Shown piece by piece: positions 53,749-61,987 of a stretch of 64,000 nt of DNA. Below the pieces are notes generated by a model. That model was given only the letters and a program-made list of their open reading frames with translations. It did no database searches and was not told where the DNA came from. The number at the start of each line of letters is the position of its first letter. Position 1 is the first letter of the stretch. Both the position numbers and the translations under genes were made by a program. Source of the DNA: Elusimicrobium minutum Pei191 (GTDB lineage: Bacteria > Elusimicrobiota > Elusimicrobia > Elusimicrobiales > Elusimicrobiaceae); assembly GCF_000020145.1 (NCBI RefSeq), contig NC_010644.1:1364001-1428000 (forward strand), read 5' to 3'.

Positions 53749-54269
53749 TATCTTCCCCCCAAAACTCTTTCATAAGAAGAAGATGCCGCGGCGGGCGGAT
53801 AAAGCTCTTTATCATTTACAATAATAATTTTATAATCCTCCGCTTTTAAGGAATTATATTTAAAACCTTTTGATTCGCTTGGTATTTTTAATGTAATAAA
53901 ATTCTCATTCTTGCCTGTTTGCACATTTTTTTCCGCTTCCACAAAAAGTACTTGCAGCCCGTAAGCTACCGTAACAACCGTTTCATGCGAATCATAATGA
54001 TTTTTATAAAAATATAATATATTTGCGGTGTCGCCGGGGACCACCAATTTAGCGGTAAAAGCATCCGTCTTCATTTTTACGGTTTTAGCCAAATCAATAC
54101 TTTGTGGGGGGTTGCTTTGCGCGGCATCAGCATCGGACGCCGAAGGGTTGTTTTGTGCGAAAGCCGTGTTTTGCACCAGCTCACTATCCGAGGGCGAGCC
54201 GCTGCTCTCTGCCAGCAACGAAGTTGTTAACAGAAACAAACATATTATTATAAATAAACATCTTTTCAT
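53748..54269 (-). CDS. CpaB C-terminal-domain-like exported protein (first of three)
   Basis: 173 residues. Signal peptide (KRCLFIIICLFLLTTSLLA), a Ser/Asn/Ala-rich spacer, then a RcpC-type domain (VVPGDTANILYFYKN, VAYGLQVLFVEAEKN, ENFITLKIPSES). The SAF domain is missing. First gene of a tight three-gene unit. Assignment rests on fold pattern and company. Confidence 0.62.
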   Translation of the reverse strand: MKRCLFIIICLFLLTTSLLAESSGSPSDSELVQNTAFAQNNPSASDADAAQSNPPQSIDLAKTVKMKTDAFTAKLVVPGDTANILYFYKNHYDSHETVVTVAYGLQVLFVEAEKNVQTGKNENFITLKIPSESKGFKYNSLKAEDYKIIIVNDKELYPPAAASSSYERVLGGR

Positions 54270-54317
54270 TTTTAACCCCTTTAAATACCTGGTTACTATT
54301 TAAGCTATAATTTTTTT

Positions 54318-55181
54318 TTAATTATTTAAAGTCTTTTTTATAGCCCGGCCTATATATTTATTTAAATCAGAAGCAAGCACACTGTAACTGCTTATATCTA
54401 AAGCGGCGTCTTCACCCGCCAGGCCGTGTATATAAACACCGCATACGGCGGCGCGTAAAGCGCTGCCAAAACTAAAGCCATTTTGTTTTCCTTCCTGCGC
54501 CCAAAACCCGGTTATAATACCCGCTAAAACGTCACCGGTGCCGGCTTTGGCAAGGGAGTCAGAACCCGTAGTATTTATAAAAACTTCGTTATTATAAACT
54601 ATTACAGTCTCTTTTCCTTTTAAAACGCATACACAATTATATCTGCGTGAAATTTCTTTAGCCGCGTTTTCCCTTTCTTTTTCACAAGGAGGCTCTTTAA
54701 GGCAAAGCAGCCTGGCCGCTTCTAAAGGATGCGGCGTAAAAACACAAGGTGTTTTAAAGGCCTGCGCATCCGCCCGCGTCAAAGCGTTAAGCCCGTCGCC
54801 GTCTAAAACAAAAGGTAATTTTAAATCATTAAGTAAAAAAGGAATGTATGCTGAAGCTTTTTCTTTACCAAGGCCGGGGCCTGCCAAAACCAAATCGATT
54901 TTATTTTTTAAAACGAATGAGGCTATTTCTTCTTTATCGCCGACGGGCAGAACAACAGCTTCGGGAACAGAGGTAAAAATAACGTCTTTTTCTTTTTCAG
55001 GCACCGCCGCCACAGCGTAACCCACACCCGCAGAAAGCGCCGCTTTTACAGCCAGAACGGCCGCGCCCATCATATTTTCACTCCCGCAAACGCAAAGCGC
55101 TTTACCGAACGTGCCTTTATTTGAATCCGCCGGGCGTTTGGGAAGAAACGCTTTCGCAATCTCTTTATTTATTATCTTCAT
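54318..55181 (-). CDS. nnrD: ADP/ATP-dependent NAD(P)H-hydrate dehydratase
   Basis: 287 residues, ribokinase-like dehydratase domain: TFGKALCVCGSENMMGAA, FTPHPLEAARLL, VLKGKETVIV and AGTGDVLAGIITGFW. Repairs hydrated NAD(P)H. The epimerase half (NnrE) found fused in E. coli is not present. Overlaps acpS by 17 bases. Confidence 0.93.
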   Translation of the reverse strand: MKIINKEIAKAFLPKRPADSNKGTFGKALCVCGSENMMGAAVLAVKAALSAGVGYAVAAVPEKEKDVIFTSVPEAVVLPVGDKEEIASFVLKNKIDLVLAGPGLGKEKASAYIPFLLNDLKLPFVLDGDGLNALTRADAQAFKTPCVFTPHPLEAARLLCLKEPPCEKERENAAKEISRRYNCVCVLKGKETVIVYNNEVFINTTGSDSLAKAGTGDVLAGIITGFWAQEGKQNGFSFGSALRAAVCGVYIHGLAGEDAALDISSYSVLASDLNKYIGRAIKKTLNN

Positions 55182-55527
55182 ATTCGGTTACCAGGGCAAC
55201 CGCTGTCGCGTAGTTCTTGGTGTGGGAAAGGGAGATGTTAATTTTAAAAGTTTCCGCTCTTTTATCATTAACCGTGACTTGCGGACTGCCGTCTGACAAG
55301 TTGCTCACTTCAATATCTTTTAAAGCCACGCCGCCAAAAGGCAGCGCTTTGTAAACCGCTTCTTTCGCGGCAAACCGTACGGCCAAGTGTTCATATTTAT
55401 TTTTTTTATTCAAACAGTATTCCAGTTCGGTTTTACTGAAAACACGTTCCAAAGCGGCGGAGTTTTTGGCAAATTCCGCTATGCGTTCAACTTCAACAAT
55501 ATCAGTACCTAACCCCGTTATTTTCAT
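55165..55527 (-). CDS. acpS: Holo-[acyl-carrier-protein] synthase
   Basis: 120 residues from ATG 55527, which shares one base with the glmS stop (TAATG). Transfers phosphopantetheine to ACP. GLGTDIVEVERIAE with the metal Asp, FAAKEAVYKAL with the metal Glu and INISLSHTKNYATAVAL match the family. Confidence 0.95.
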   Translation of the reverse strand: MKITGLGTDIVEVERIAEFAKNSAALERVFSKTELEYCLNKKNKYEHLAVRFAAKEAVYKALPFGGVALKDIEVSNLSDGSPQVTVNDKRAETFKINISLSHTKNYATAVALVTEYEDNK

Positions 55528-57371
55528 TATTCCACCGTTACGCTTTTGGCAAGGTTTCTGGGCTGGTCTATTTCGCACTTTCTTAAATCCGCTATATAAT
55601 AAGCGAAGAACTGTACAACCACGGCGTTTAAAATAGCGGTTAAAAAGCTGTTCGCTTCAGGTATTTTTACCAAAGCAAAAACTTTTTTGCCAAGTATCTC
55701 GGCGCCTTTTTTGTCCGTAACTGCAATTACTTTAGCGCCTCTGGCAGCTGTTTCCTCACAGGCGGAAAGCATTTTTTCAAACAAATTATCCTTTGGAGCC
55801 AAGACAAAAACAGGAACATGTGAATCAATAATGGCTATCGGCCCGTGTTTAATCTCCCCGCCGGGAAAGCCTTCCGCGTGCAGATAAGATATTTCTTTAA
55901 GTTTTAAAGCGCCTTCCAAAGCTATAGGATAATTTGCCGAACGGCCTAAAAACACAAAAGTTTTTTCTTTATAAATTTTCTTAGCTGTCTTTTTAACAGC
56001 TTCAGCCGTGTTTTTAATAGTGTTTTCCAAAAGTCTGGGTAAGGCAAAAAATTCTGTGCTGTATTTTTTAAATTGCGCCGAATTTAAAACACCCCTTTGG
56101 AAACCCAAAAACACCGCTAGACCGTAAAGGGCGGCAAGCTGACTTGTAAAAGCCTTAGTTGAAGCAACGCTTATTTCTAAACCGCAGCGTGTAAAAAAAG
56201 TATGGTCCGCCATACGCGTAAGAGTTGAACCTAAAACATTGCATATAGCCAAGGTTTTAAAACCAGCTTCTTTGGCTTTTTTCATAGCGGCTATGGTATC
56301 AGCCGTTTCGCCCGATTGGCTGACGGCTATGGCAAGCGTGCCCGGCGTGGAAGGAACAAAACGGTATTTATATTCAGACGCGTAATCAACTTCAACGGGT
56401 ATACCGCTGTATTCCTCAATAAAATATTTTGAGCAAAGCCCCGCGTGATAGGCGGTTCCGCAGGCTATTATTTGTATTTTTTTAATATTTTTAATTTGCT
56501 TGCCGCTCATGCCGAAAACGGAAGGCATATCCTCAACGCCGAAACGCAGCGTGTCGGCCACAGCGTCAGGCTGCTCGTAAATTTCTTTAAGCATAAAATG
56601 CTTATATCCGCCTTTTTCGGCCTGCGCGGTATTCCATTTTATCTGTGTTATCAGCGGCTTTTTTTCTTTACCGTTTTCATCATAAAAGCTTATGTTGTTT
56701 TGGCGGGCCACAACAATTTCATTATCTTCTAAAAAAACAACTTTATTTGTATGCTTTAAAAAAGCGGTGACGTCGGAAGCTAAAAAACTTTCCCCATCGC
56801 CTATGCCGGCCACAAGCGGGCTTTGCTTTCTTATGCCAACTATAATCCCGGGGGCACCCGTCCAAATTATGCCCACGGCAAAAGCGCCCGATATTTGTTT
56901 GGCGGTTTTTCTAACCGCTTCAAAAAGTTTTTGTTCGGCGGTTAAATTTTTAACGGTTTTTAAATTTTCTTCAAGCAAGTGGGCTATTACTTCAGTGTCG
57001 GTTTCGGATTTAAATTTATGGCCTTTCTTTTTTAAGTCTTCTTTCAAAGAAAGGTAATTTTCAATAATTCCGTTATGTACAACCGCTATGTTGCCGCCGC
57101 AATCGGTGTGCGGGTGCGAATTATTTTCACTGGGTTTTCCGTGCGTGGCCCAACGGGTGTGCCCCACGGCGCATAAAGAAGAAAGTTTGTTTTTTAAAAG
57201 GGAAGTTTCCAACTCTTTAACTTTGCCTACAGCGCGCAGCCTTTTAAGCTGCCCGTTTTCCAAAGCGGCTATACCGGCTGAATCATAACCCCTGTACTCA
57301 AGGTTTCTTAACCCTTCTATAATAATTTTTGAAGCAGCCTTCTTTCCCGTGTAGCCGATTATCCCGCACAT
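55527..57371 (-). CDS. glmS: Glutamine-fructose-6-phosphate aminotransferase
   Basis: 614 residues. Makes glucosamine 6-phosphate. N-terminal glutaminase with Cys2 nucleophile (MCGIIGYTG), GHTRWATHGKPS and HNGIIENY; C-terminal SIS isomerase domains with SQSGETADT and the terminal KSVTVE. No glmS ribozyme is apparent in the 29-base or smaller gaps around it. Part of the glmM-pdxJ-glmS run. Confidence 0.98.
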   Translation of the reverse strand: MCGIIGYTGKKAASKIIIEGLRNLEYRGYDSAGIAALENGQLKRLRAVGKVKELETSLLKNKLSSLCAVGHTRWATHGKPSENNSHPHTDCGGNIAVVHNGIIENYLSLKEDLKKKGHKFKSETDTEVIAHLLEENLKTVKNLTAEQKLFEAVRKTAKQISGAFAVGIIWTGAPGIIVGIRKQSPLVAGIGDGESFLASDVTAFLKHTNKVVFLEDNEIVVARQNNISFYDENGKEKKPLITQIKWNTAQAEKGGYKHFMLKEIYEQPDAVADTLRFGVEDMPSVFGMSGKQIKNIKKIQIIACGTAYHAGLCSKYFIEEYSGIPVEVDYASEYKYRFVPSTPGTLAIAVSQSGETADTIAAMKKAKEAGFKTLAICNVLGSTLTRMADHTFFTRCGLEISVASTKAFTSQLAALYGLAVFLGFQRGVLNSAQFKKYSTEFFALPRLLENTIKNTAEAVKKTAKKIYKEKTFVFLGRSANYPIALEGALKLKEISYLHAEGFPGGEIKHGPIAIIDSHVPVFVLAPKDNLFEKMLSACEETAARGAKVIAVTDKKGAEILGKKVFALVKIPEANSFLTAILNAVVVQFFAYYIADLRKCEIDQPRNLAKSVTVE

Positions 57372-57374
57372 AGT

Positions 57375-58103
57375 TTAATATCTCTCTTTAACAGCTTCCT
57401 GCATTTCCATAACAGCGGCCGCCAGGCCCGTAAAAACAGATTTAGCTATAATAGCAAAACCTATATTAAGGCATTCCATGGCCTCTAAGTTAGCCACGGG
57501 AACAACATTCTCATAGTTAAGTCCGTGCCCGCTATGCACCTCAAGGCCGAGCTCGGCGCCTAAAATTGAAGACATCGCCAAATCTTCCAATTCTTTATAT
57601 TGCTGTTTTTTTGTTTTAGCCTCGCTGTAAGGGCCGGTGCAAAGCTCAATAATCTGCGCGCCGGTTTTTTTAGCCAATCTTACCTCTTCAGCGGCCGGGT
57701 TTATAAACAAACTTACTTTAATCCCCTTAGCCTGAAGATTTGTTGTTATCTTTGAAATATTTTCAAAATTTTTTTTATTTAAATTAAGTCCGCCCCTTGT
57801 TGTAAGCTCGCCCTTAAATTCCGGAACCAAACATACGCTTGCGGGTTTATATTTTAAGGCGATATCTTGCATTTCTTTAGTGGCGGCGCATTCCAAATGG
57901 ATTTTACCGGGATAAGTTTTGCATAAATTTTCAATATCTTTATCTTTGATATGTCTTCTGTCGCCCCTTAAGTGGACTACTATAAACTCCGCCCCCATGC
58001 CAAGGCAAACTTTTGCCGCCGTTAGCGGATCGGGGAAATCAGCCCCGCGCGCGCTTCTTAAAGTAGCTACATGGTCAATATTTACGCCTAATTTTACTGT
58101 CAT
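57375..58103 (-). CDS. pdxJ: Pyridoxine 5'-phosphate synthase
   Basis: 242 residues, TIM barrel. LGVNIDHVATLRSARG, HLRGDRRHIKD with active-site residues, ELCTGPYSEA and HSGHGLNYENV are all diagnostic. DXP-dependent vitamin B6 synthesis. Three bases from glmS; pdxJ-acpS adjacency of proteobacteria is here interrupted by glmS. Confidence 0.97.
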   Translation of the reverse strand: MTVKLGVNIDHVATLRSARGADFPDPLTAAKVCLGMGAEFIVVHLRGDRRHIKDKDIENLCKTYPGKIHLECAATKEMQDIALKYKPASVCLVPEFKGELTTRGGLNLNKKNFENISKITTNLQAKGIKVSLFINPAAEEVRLAKKTGAQIIELCTGPYSEAKTKKQQYKELEDLAMSSILGAELGLEVHSGHGLNYENVVPVANLEAMECLNIGFAIIAKSVFTGLAAAVMEMQEAVKERY

Positions 58104-58132
58104 AGGTTACCCCTTAAGGTGCTTTTGCCTTC

Positions 58133-59467
58133 TTATTTTACCCTTTCTTTAAAATGCGTTTCAAGTTTAAAAGCTACGGAAGAAACAAGATCCTTATCCT
58201 CACCTTCAACCAAAATTCTAAGTTTAGGCTCCGTGCCGGAATAGCGCACTATAATGCGCCCCTTTCCTTTAAAATTTTCTTCAAGTTCTTTAGTTAAATC
58301 ATTAAAACCGTCAATCTCTTCCAGCGGAACTTTTTGGCTTACCTTTACCGCGCTTAAAACGGAAGGATATTTGCTCCATAAATCATGAAATACGCTCATT
58401 TTTTTACGTGATTCCAAAGCGCTGGCGGCGATTTGAAGAGCGGCCAAAATACCGTCCCCCGTGGGGCTTATTTCATTAAAAATAATATGTCCGGAAGTTT
58501 CGCCCCCTATGGTAAGGTTGTCTTTTTCAAGAGCTTCGGAAACATATTTGTCGCCCACGCCTGTAAGAATTGTTTCTATACCGTTGGCTTTTAAAAAGTT
58601 AATCATTCCCAAGTTAGCCATAATTGTAAGCACAATTTTACCGCTTTTTAATTTGCCTGCTTTTTTTAGTTCAACCGCCGACGCGCTTATAATATGATCG
58701 CCGTCAAGCTGTCTGCCTTTTTCATCAGATGCTATTACTCTGTCGCCGTCGCCGTCAAAACTAAATCCGCAAAAAGCACCGTTTAAAACAACTTCCTTTT
58801 GCATCGTTTCAGTATGCAACGCGCCGACATTATCATTTATATTTTTACCGTTGGGTTTGTTTGCCAAAACAACAAGGTCTGCCCCTAAGGCTTCAAACAC
58901 GCGCGGCGCTATTTTTGAAGTGGCTCCGTTGGCGCAGTCCAAAACTATTTTTACGCCTTTAAATAAGTTTTGGGGAACGGTATTAACTAAAAAATTTTGG
59001 TAGTCAAGCATTAGGGTTTCATCATATATAAATTCGCCGTCTGAGGAAGGACGTGTTGTTATTGAATCTAAAATAATTTCTATTTCCTCTTCCTCTTTTT
59101 CATTCATCTTTTTACCGTCATAATCAAAAAATTTAATACCGTTAAATTCAGCCGGATTATGGCTTGCGGAGATAACCGCGCCAAAATCAAACCCCAGCTT
59201 TTGCACAAGGCAGGAAACCGCCGGCGTTGGCGCGATACCTACGCTTACTACGGTAAAACCCGCGGCGTTAAGCCCTTTGGCTAAATAAGACATAAGCATA
59301 GGCCCTGACGCTCTGGAATCCTCCGCGACAAGCACTTTTTTCTTGAGATTTTTATTATTTTTAACGGCAAAAAGGCCCGCGGCATAACCCAGCTTTTCAA
59401 CAAACTCCTGCACCAAAGGAAATTCGCCCGCTACGGCTCTTACTCCGTCTGTACCAAAATATTTCAT
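58133..59467 (-). CDS. glmM: Phosphoglucosamine mutase
   Basis: 444 residues, E. coli length 445. FGTDGVRAVAGEFP, the phosphoserine loop ISASHNPAEFNG, metal loop DGDGDRVI, sugar loop GGETSGHII and C-terminal VRYSGTEPKLRI. Converts GlcN-6-P to GlcN-1-P between GlmS and GlmU. Confidence 0.97.
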   Translation of the reverse strand: MKYFGTDGVRAVAGEFPLVQEFVEKLGYAAGLFAVKNNKNLKKKVLVAEDSRASGPMLMSYLAKGLNAAGFTVVSVGIAPTPAVSCLVQKLGFDFGAVISASHNPAEFNGIKFFDYDGKKMNEKEEEEIEIILDSITTRPSSDGEFIYDETLMLDYQNFLVNTVPQNLFKGVKIVLDCANGATSKIAPRVFEALGADLVVLANKPNGKNINDNVGALHTETMQKEVVLNGAFCGFSFDGDGDRVIASDEKGRQLDGDHIISASAVELKKAGKLKSGKIVLTIMANLGMINFLKANGIETILTGVGDKYVSEALEKDNLTIGGETSGHIIFNEISPTGDGILAALQIAASALESRKKMSVFHDLWSKYPSVLSAVKVSQKVPLEEIDGFNDLTKELEENFKGKGRIIVRYSGTEPKLRILVEGEDKDLVSSVAFKLETHFKERVK

Positions 59468-59485
59468 AAAAACTCCTGTCCGTTT

Positions 59486-61381
59486 CTAACCTTCCTGTAC
59501 GCTTTCATCCATAGGCTGTATTTTTTGGGCTTCTTTCGCTTTTCTCATTTCTTCAAGCTTAAGTTTGTAAGCAGCCGGGTCTGTCAAAATTTCGTCAATC
59601 TCTTTAGCTTCAACAACCTCAATTTCTAAAAGCCTGTCAACAAGCACGTCTAAAGCCATTCTGTTTTTAACAAGAATATCTTTGGCTCTTTCATAAGAAC
59701 CTTTAACAAGCTGGCTTACTTCCTCGTCAATGCTTCTTAATAATTCTTCAGAATGCTTAGCCCTGCTTATATCACGGCCGAGAAAAACTTCATCCTCACC
59801 CGTATGAACGGAAATGGGCCCAAGTTTTTCACTCATGCCCAGCTCCGAAACCATACGCCTGGCGTAAGCGGTGGTTCTGGACAAGTCGTCATGCGCGCCT
59901 GTAGTAATTTCTTTAAAAACAATTTCTTCGGCCGCTCTGCCGCCGAGCAAAACGCAAAGCCTGTCCAAAATTTCGGATTTAGTGGTTAAAAATTTATCCT
60001 CCAAAGGAAGCTGCATTGTATAACCCAAAGCGGGCCCTCTGGGAATAACCGAAACTTTGTGCACGGGGTCGCTGTTGTCCGTTTTTTTAGCTATAACGGT
60101 GTGTCCCGCTTCATGATAAGCGATAATCCTTTTTTCTTTATTTGAAATAAGCCTGCTTCTTCTTTGCGGGCCCGCCATAACACGTTCAACGGCTTCTTCC
60201 AAATCGCTTTCAGTAACAGCTTCTTTATTAAAGCGGGCGGCCAAAATAGCGGCTTCGTTAACTACGTTAGCCAAATCAGCCCCTACAAAACCGGGTGTCC
60301 CTTTGGCGATATCTTTAAGCTTAACTGAAGGAGCAAGTTTTACTCTTTTAGAATGCACTGCCAAAATTTCTTCCCTTCCTTTCATGTCCGGGGCGGGAAC
60401 ATTTATATGCCTATCAAAACGGCCGGGGCGTATAAGCGCCGGGTCAAGCACGTCGGGTCTGTTGGTTGAAGCCATTAAAATAATGCCCTGTTTTGACTCA
60501 AAGCCGTCAAGCTCAATAAGAAGCTGGTTTAACGTCTGCTCTCTTTCGTCATGGCCGCCGCCGATACCGGCGCCTCGGCGTCTGCCCACAGCGTCAAGCT
60601 CGTCGATATACACAATAGCGGGCGCCATTTTTTTAGCTTTATCAAATAAATCCCTAACGCGTGAAGCGCCTACGCCTACAAACATTTCAACGAATTCCGA
60701 AGCTGACGCCGAGAAAAACGCGACCCCCGCTTCACCCGCAGTGGCTTTCGCGAGCAGAGTTTTACCAGTGCCCGGTGCGCCGTAAAGAAGCACGCCTTTG
60801 GGAAGCTTTCCGCCTAATTTCTGGAATTTTTTAGGATTTTTTAAAAATGTAATGGTGTCCTCAAGTTCTTCTTTCGCCTCATCGCAGCCGGCAACGTCTT
60901 TAAATGTAGTGCCGTCGGGGCTTCCAACCTGGAGTTTGGCTTTTGTATTGCCGAAGCTTAAAGGATTGCCTTTACCGCCGCCTTGTTGCGGGCGAATAAG
61001 CAAAAACCACCAGGCTAAAAAGAAAAGTAAAATAAAACCGACATTTCCCAAAACGCTGAAAATCCAGCTTTTATCCGTCTCGGCTTTAAACTTTATACCC
61101 TTTTTCATCAAGTCGGATACAAGATCTTTATCTTCCACTTTAACGGTTTGGAAATTAACAACCGAGTCTCCTTCTTTTACAACGCCTTTTATAAGTTCCG
61201 TGCCGATAACAAGGTTGCTTACCTCGGTCCTTTCAACCCTGGCCCTGAAATCGGAATAATCTAACGTAATTGTTTTTGATGTATCAGATCTGTTAAATAA
61301 AAAAATTGTAACGGCAAAAACAGCAATCCAAAAAAGAATTTGCTTAAGCGAAACAATGTTTGGATTCATTTTCTTTTTCAT
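59486..61381 (-). CDS. ftsH: ATP-dependent zinc metalloprotease FtsH
   Basis: 631 residues. Two N-terminal membrane helices (about 13-30 and 106-130) around a periplasmic domain, AAA domain with Walker A GAPGTGKT (201-208) and Walker B IVYIDELDAVG, then the zinc site HEAGH (423-427). Degrades membrane and short-lived soluble proteins. Overlaps hpt by 4 bases, an arrangement shared with Bacillus (hpt-ftsH). Confidence 0.98.
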   Translation of the reverse strand: MKKKMNPNIVSLKQILFWIAVFAVTIFLFNRSDTSKTITLDYSDFRARVERTEVSNLVIGTELIKGVVKEGDSVVNFQTVKVEDKDLVSDLMKKGIKFKAETDKSWIFSVLGNVGFILLFFLAWWFLLIRPQQGGGKGNPLSFGNTKAKLQVGSPDGTTFKDVAGCDEAKEELEDTITFLKNPKKFQKLGGKLPKGVLLYGAPGTGKTLLAKATAGEAGVAFFSASASEFVEMFVGVGASRVRDLFDKAKKMAPAIVYIDELDAVGRRRGAGIGGGHDEREQTLNQLLIELDGFESKQGIILMASTNRPDVLDPALIRPGRFDRHINVPAPDMKGREEILAVHSKRVKLAPSVKLKDIAKGTPGFVGADLANVVNEAAILAARFNKEAVTESDLEEAVERVMAGPQRRSRLISNKEKRIIAYHEAGHTVIAKKTDNSDPVHKVSVIPRGPALGYTMQLPLEDKFLTTKSEILDRLCVLLGGRAAEEIVFKEITTGAHDDLSRTTAYARRMVSELGMSEKLGPISVHTGEDEVFLGRDISRAKHSEELLRSIDEEVSQLVKGSYERAKDILVKNRMALDVLVDRLLEIEVVEAKEIDEILTDPAAYKLKLEEMRKAKEAQKIQPMDESVQEG

Positions 61382-61908
61382 TTTTGTTTATAAACTCCTA
61401 TATATGGTAAATTTCTGTAAAGTTCGTTATAATCAAGCCCGTAGCCTATAACAAACTCGTTGGGGATTTCAAAACCCCTGTATTTAACCGGAACGGTAAC
61501 CTTTCTGTTAGAAGGCTTGTCTAGCAAAGTGCATATTTCCACGCTTGCGGCGCCGCGGTTTCTAAGATTTTTTAACACATAATCTAAAGTTAAACCGGTA
61601 TCAACGATATCCTCAATTAAAATTACATGCCTGTCTTTAATAGTACCTCGAACGTCTAATAATATGCGCACTTCCCCCGTAGACTCCATTCCGCAGTAAG
61701 AGCTTAAACACATAAAATCAAGCGTACATTTTGTTTTTATATTTTTTAAAAGCTCACTGTAAAAAACTACGCAGCCGCGGAGCATTCCAACAAGTATAGG
61801 CTCTTTCCCGTTATAATCTTTGGTTATTTCAGCCCCAAGCTCCCGCACCCTGGCTTCAATATCGGCCTCAGGTATTAAAATACGCTCAACAGCACTTTCT
61901 AATGACAT
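61378..61908 (-). CDS. hpt: Hypoxanthine phosphoribosyltransferase
   Basis: 176 residues from ATG 61908 (GGAGG five bases upstream); the GTG one codon earlier is an alternative. PRPP loop VILIEDIVDTGLTLDYVL, purine-site segment GFEIPNEFVIGYGLDYNELYRNLP. Salvages hypoxanthine and guanine. First gene of the hpt-ftsH-glmM-pdxJ-glmS-acpS-nnrD run. Confidence 0.95.
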   Translation of the reverse strand: MSLESAVERILIPEADIEARVRELGAEITKDYNGKEPILVGMLRGCVVFYSELLKNIKTKCTLDFMCLSSYCGMESTGEVRILLDVRGTIKDRHVILIEDIVDTGLTLDYVLKNLRNRGAASVEICTLLDKPSNRKVTVPVKYRGFEIPNEFVIGYGLDYNELYRNLPYIGVYKQK

Positions 61909-61987
61909 CACATCCTCCGCGCCACATTTAAATATATATACATATTACAGGATACCTTTTTTTACACACTTCCTCAATAATAACTTT

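Noticed and set aside
55491-55578. Longer acpS start at 55578
   Set aside because: It would add 17 residues with no family match. The ATG overlapping the glmS stop gives the standard N-terminus GLGTDIVEVERI.
57372-58132. glmS ribozyme upstream of glmS
   Set aside because: The glmS start is 3 bases from pdxJ, leaving no leader, and no ribozyme core is visible in the operon gaps.
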